NCBI GenBank assembly: GCA_021796135.1
Contig: JAJYOQ010000249.1
Location: 1-6,251, forward strand
Origin: Bacteroidota bacterium
GTDB taxonomy: Bacteria > Bacteroidota > Ignavibacteria > Ignavibacteriales > Ignavibacteriaceae
DNA: 6,251 nt
Reading direction: 5' to 3'
Each line of letters starts with the position of its first letter. The first letter of the stretch is position 1. Below, piece by piece: positions 6,173 through 6,251 of the stretch. Both the position numbers and the translations under genes were made by a program. The notes under the pieces are model-generated. The model made no database searches and was not told the origin of the DNA. It saw only the letters and a program-made list of their open reading frames with translations.

Positions 6173-6201
6173 AGGGATGAAAAAGGAATTACATCGTTTG
6201 G
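6173..6201 (-). repeat. Conserved 29-bp upstream block, copy 2, inside a larger hairpin-forming sequence
   Basis: The block matches 1800-1828 at 26 of 29 positions and keeps the GATG/CATC dyad (6176-6179 and 6192-6195). Around this copy an outer inverted repeat is also present: 6160-6173 (TTCAATCGCTCAAA) pairs with 6197-6211 (TTTGGGCGATTGGAA) with one extra base and one G-T pair. The outer stem is mostly lost around copy 1. The block ends 7 bases from the -33-like ATTG, exactly as in copy 1. Confidence 0.55.
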
Positions 6202-6224
6202 GCGATTGGAACTAAAAACAGATT

Positions 6225-6251
6225 AATAATACGCAGCAGAAAAATGCAGCA
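6225..6251 (-). repeat. 27-bp inverted match, copy at the right window edge
   Basis: The last 27 bases are a perfect reverse complement of 4909-4935. In plus-strand frame they would read NNTQQKNAA, as in the DUF6600 tail, but an in-frame TAA at 6213-6215 precedes them and no start codon is seen. The match may extend past the window. Bases 6205-6224 show no further similarity to the DUF6600 gene, so the junction is abrupt. Confidence 0.85.

Noticed and set aside
6141..6215. Plus-strand 24-codon ORF through the conserved block (reads GMKKELHRLGDWN; copy 1 reads GMKKGLHLLDY in the matching frame)
   Set aside because: The two copies look similar as peptides only because the DNA is similar. Reading frames outside the block do not match, no ribosome binding site is seen, and the fixed spacing to promoter elements on the other strand explains the conservation better.

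Overview
The window is AT-rich and comes from a Gram-negative bacterium of the Bacteroidota/Ignavibacteriota (FCB) type. This assignment is inferred from gene content: a DUF3943 outer-membrane protein, a DUF6600 aromatic-repeat secreted protein and an AsmA/DUF748-like protein. It is also supported by promoter candidates that fit the Bacteroidota pattern (TTTG or TTG, 19-20 bp, TAnnTTTG) better than the Escherichia coli pattern. No rRNA, tRNA, CRISPR array, transposase or phage gene was seen.

Layout from left to right. Bases 2-130 hold the 3' end of a plus-strand gene, probably a STAS-domain protein, cut by the window edge. All other genes are on the minus strand. 138-1706 encodes a DUF3943 protein with a signal peptide and a likely beta-barrel C-terminus, convergent with the STAS fragment across an A/T hairpin. 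1844-3232 (AsmA/DUF748-like), 3213-4259 (AI-2E/PerM-family permease) and 4280-4429 (49-residue lmo0937/DUF5670-type membrane peptide) form a tight unit, transcribed in the order 4429 to 1844. 4546-5856 encodes a secreted DUF6600 protein with a long Asn/Gln/Lys/Pro-rich tail. 5949-6071 encodes a 40-residue putative lipoprotein. The last 180 bases carry regulatory sequence and no gene.

All complete products look membrane-bound or exported, so this is an envelope-maintenance or stress neighbourhood. None of the genes gives a firm biochemical reaction. The link between the STAS fragment and the envelope genes is only positional.

The two most interesting non-coding signals are these. First, the promoter regions of the DUF3943 gene and the tiny lipoprotein gene share an ungapped 68-bp alignment (49 identities by hand count). 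It has a highly conserved 29-bp block (26/29) at a fixed distance upstream of -33/-7-like elements, which looks like a shared operator. Second, the last 27 bases of the window are a perfect inverted match to bases 4909-4935 inside the DUF6600 gene. This suggests either an assembly/contig-end artefact or a real inverted duplication.
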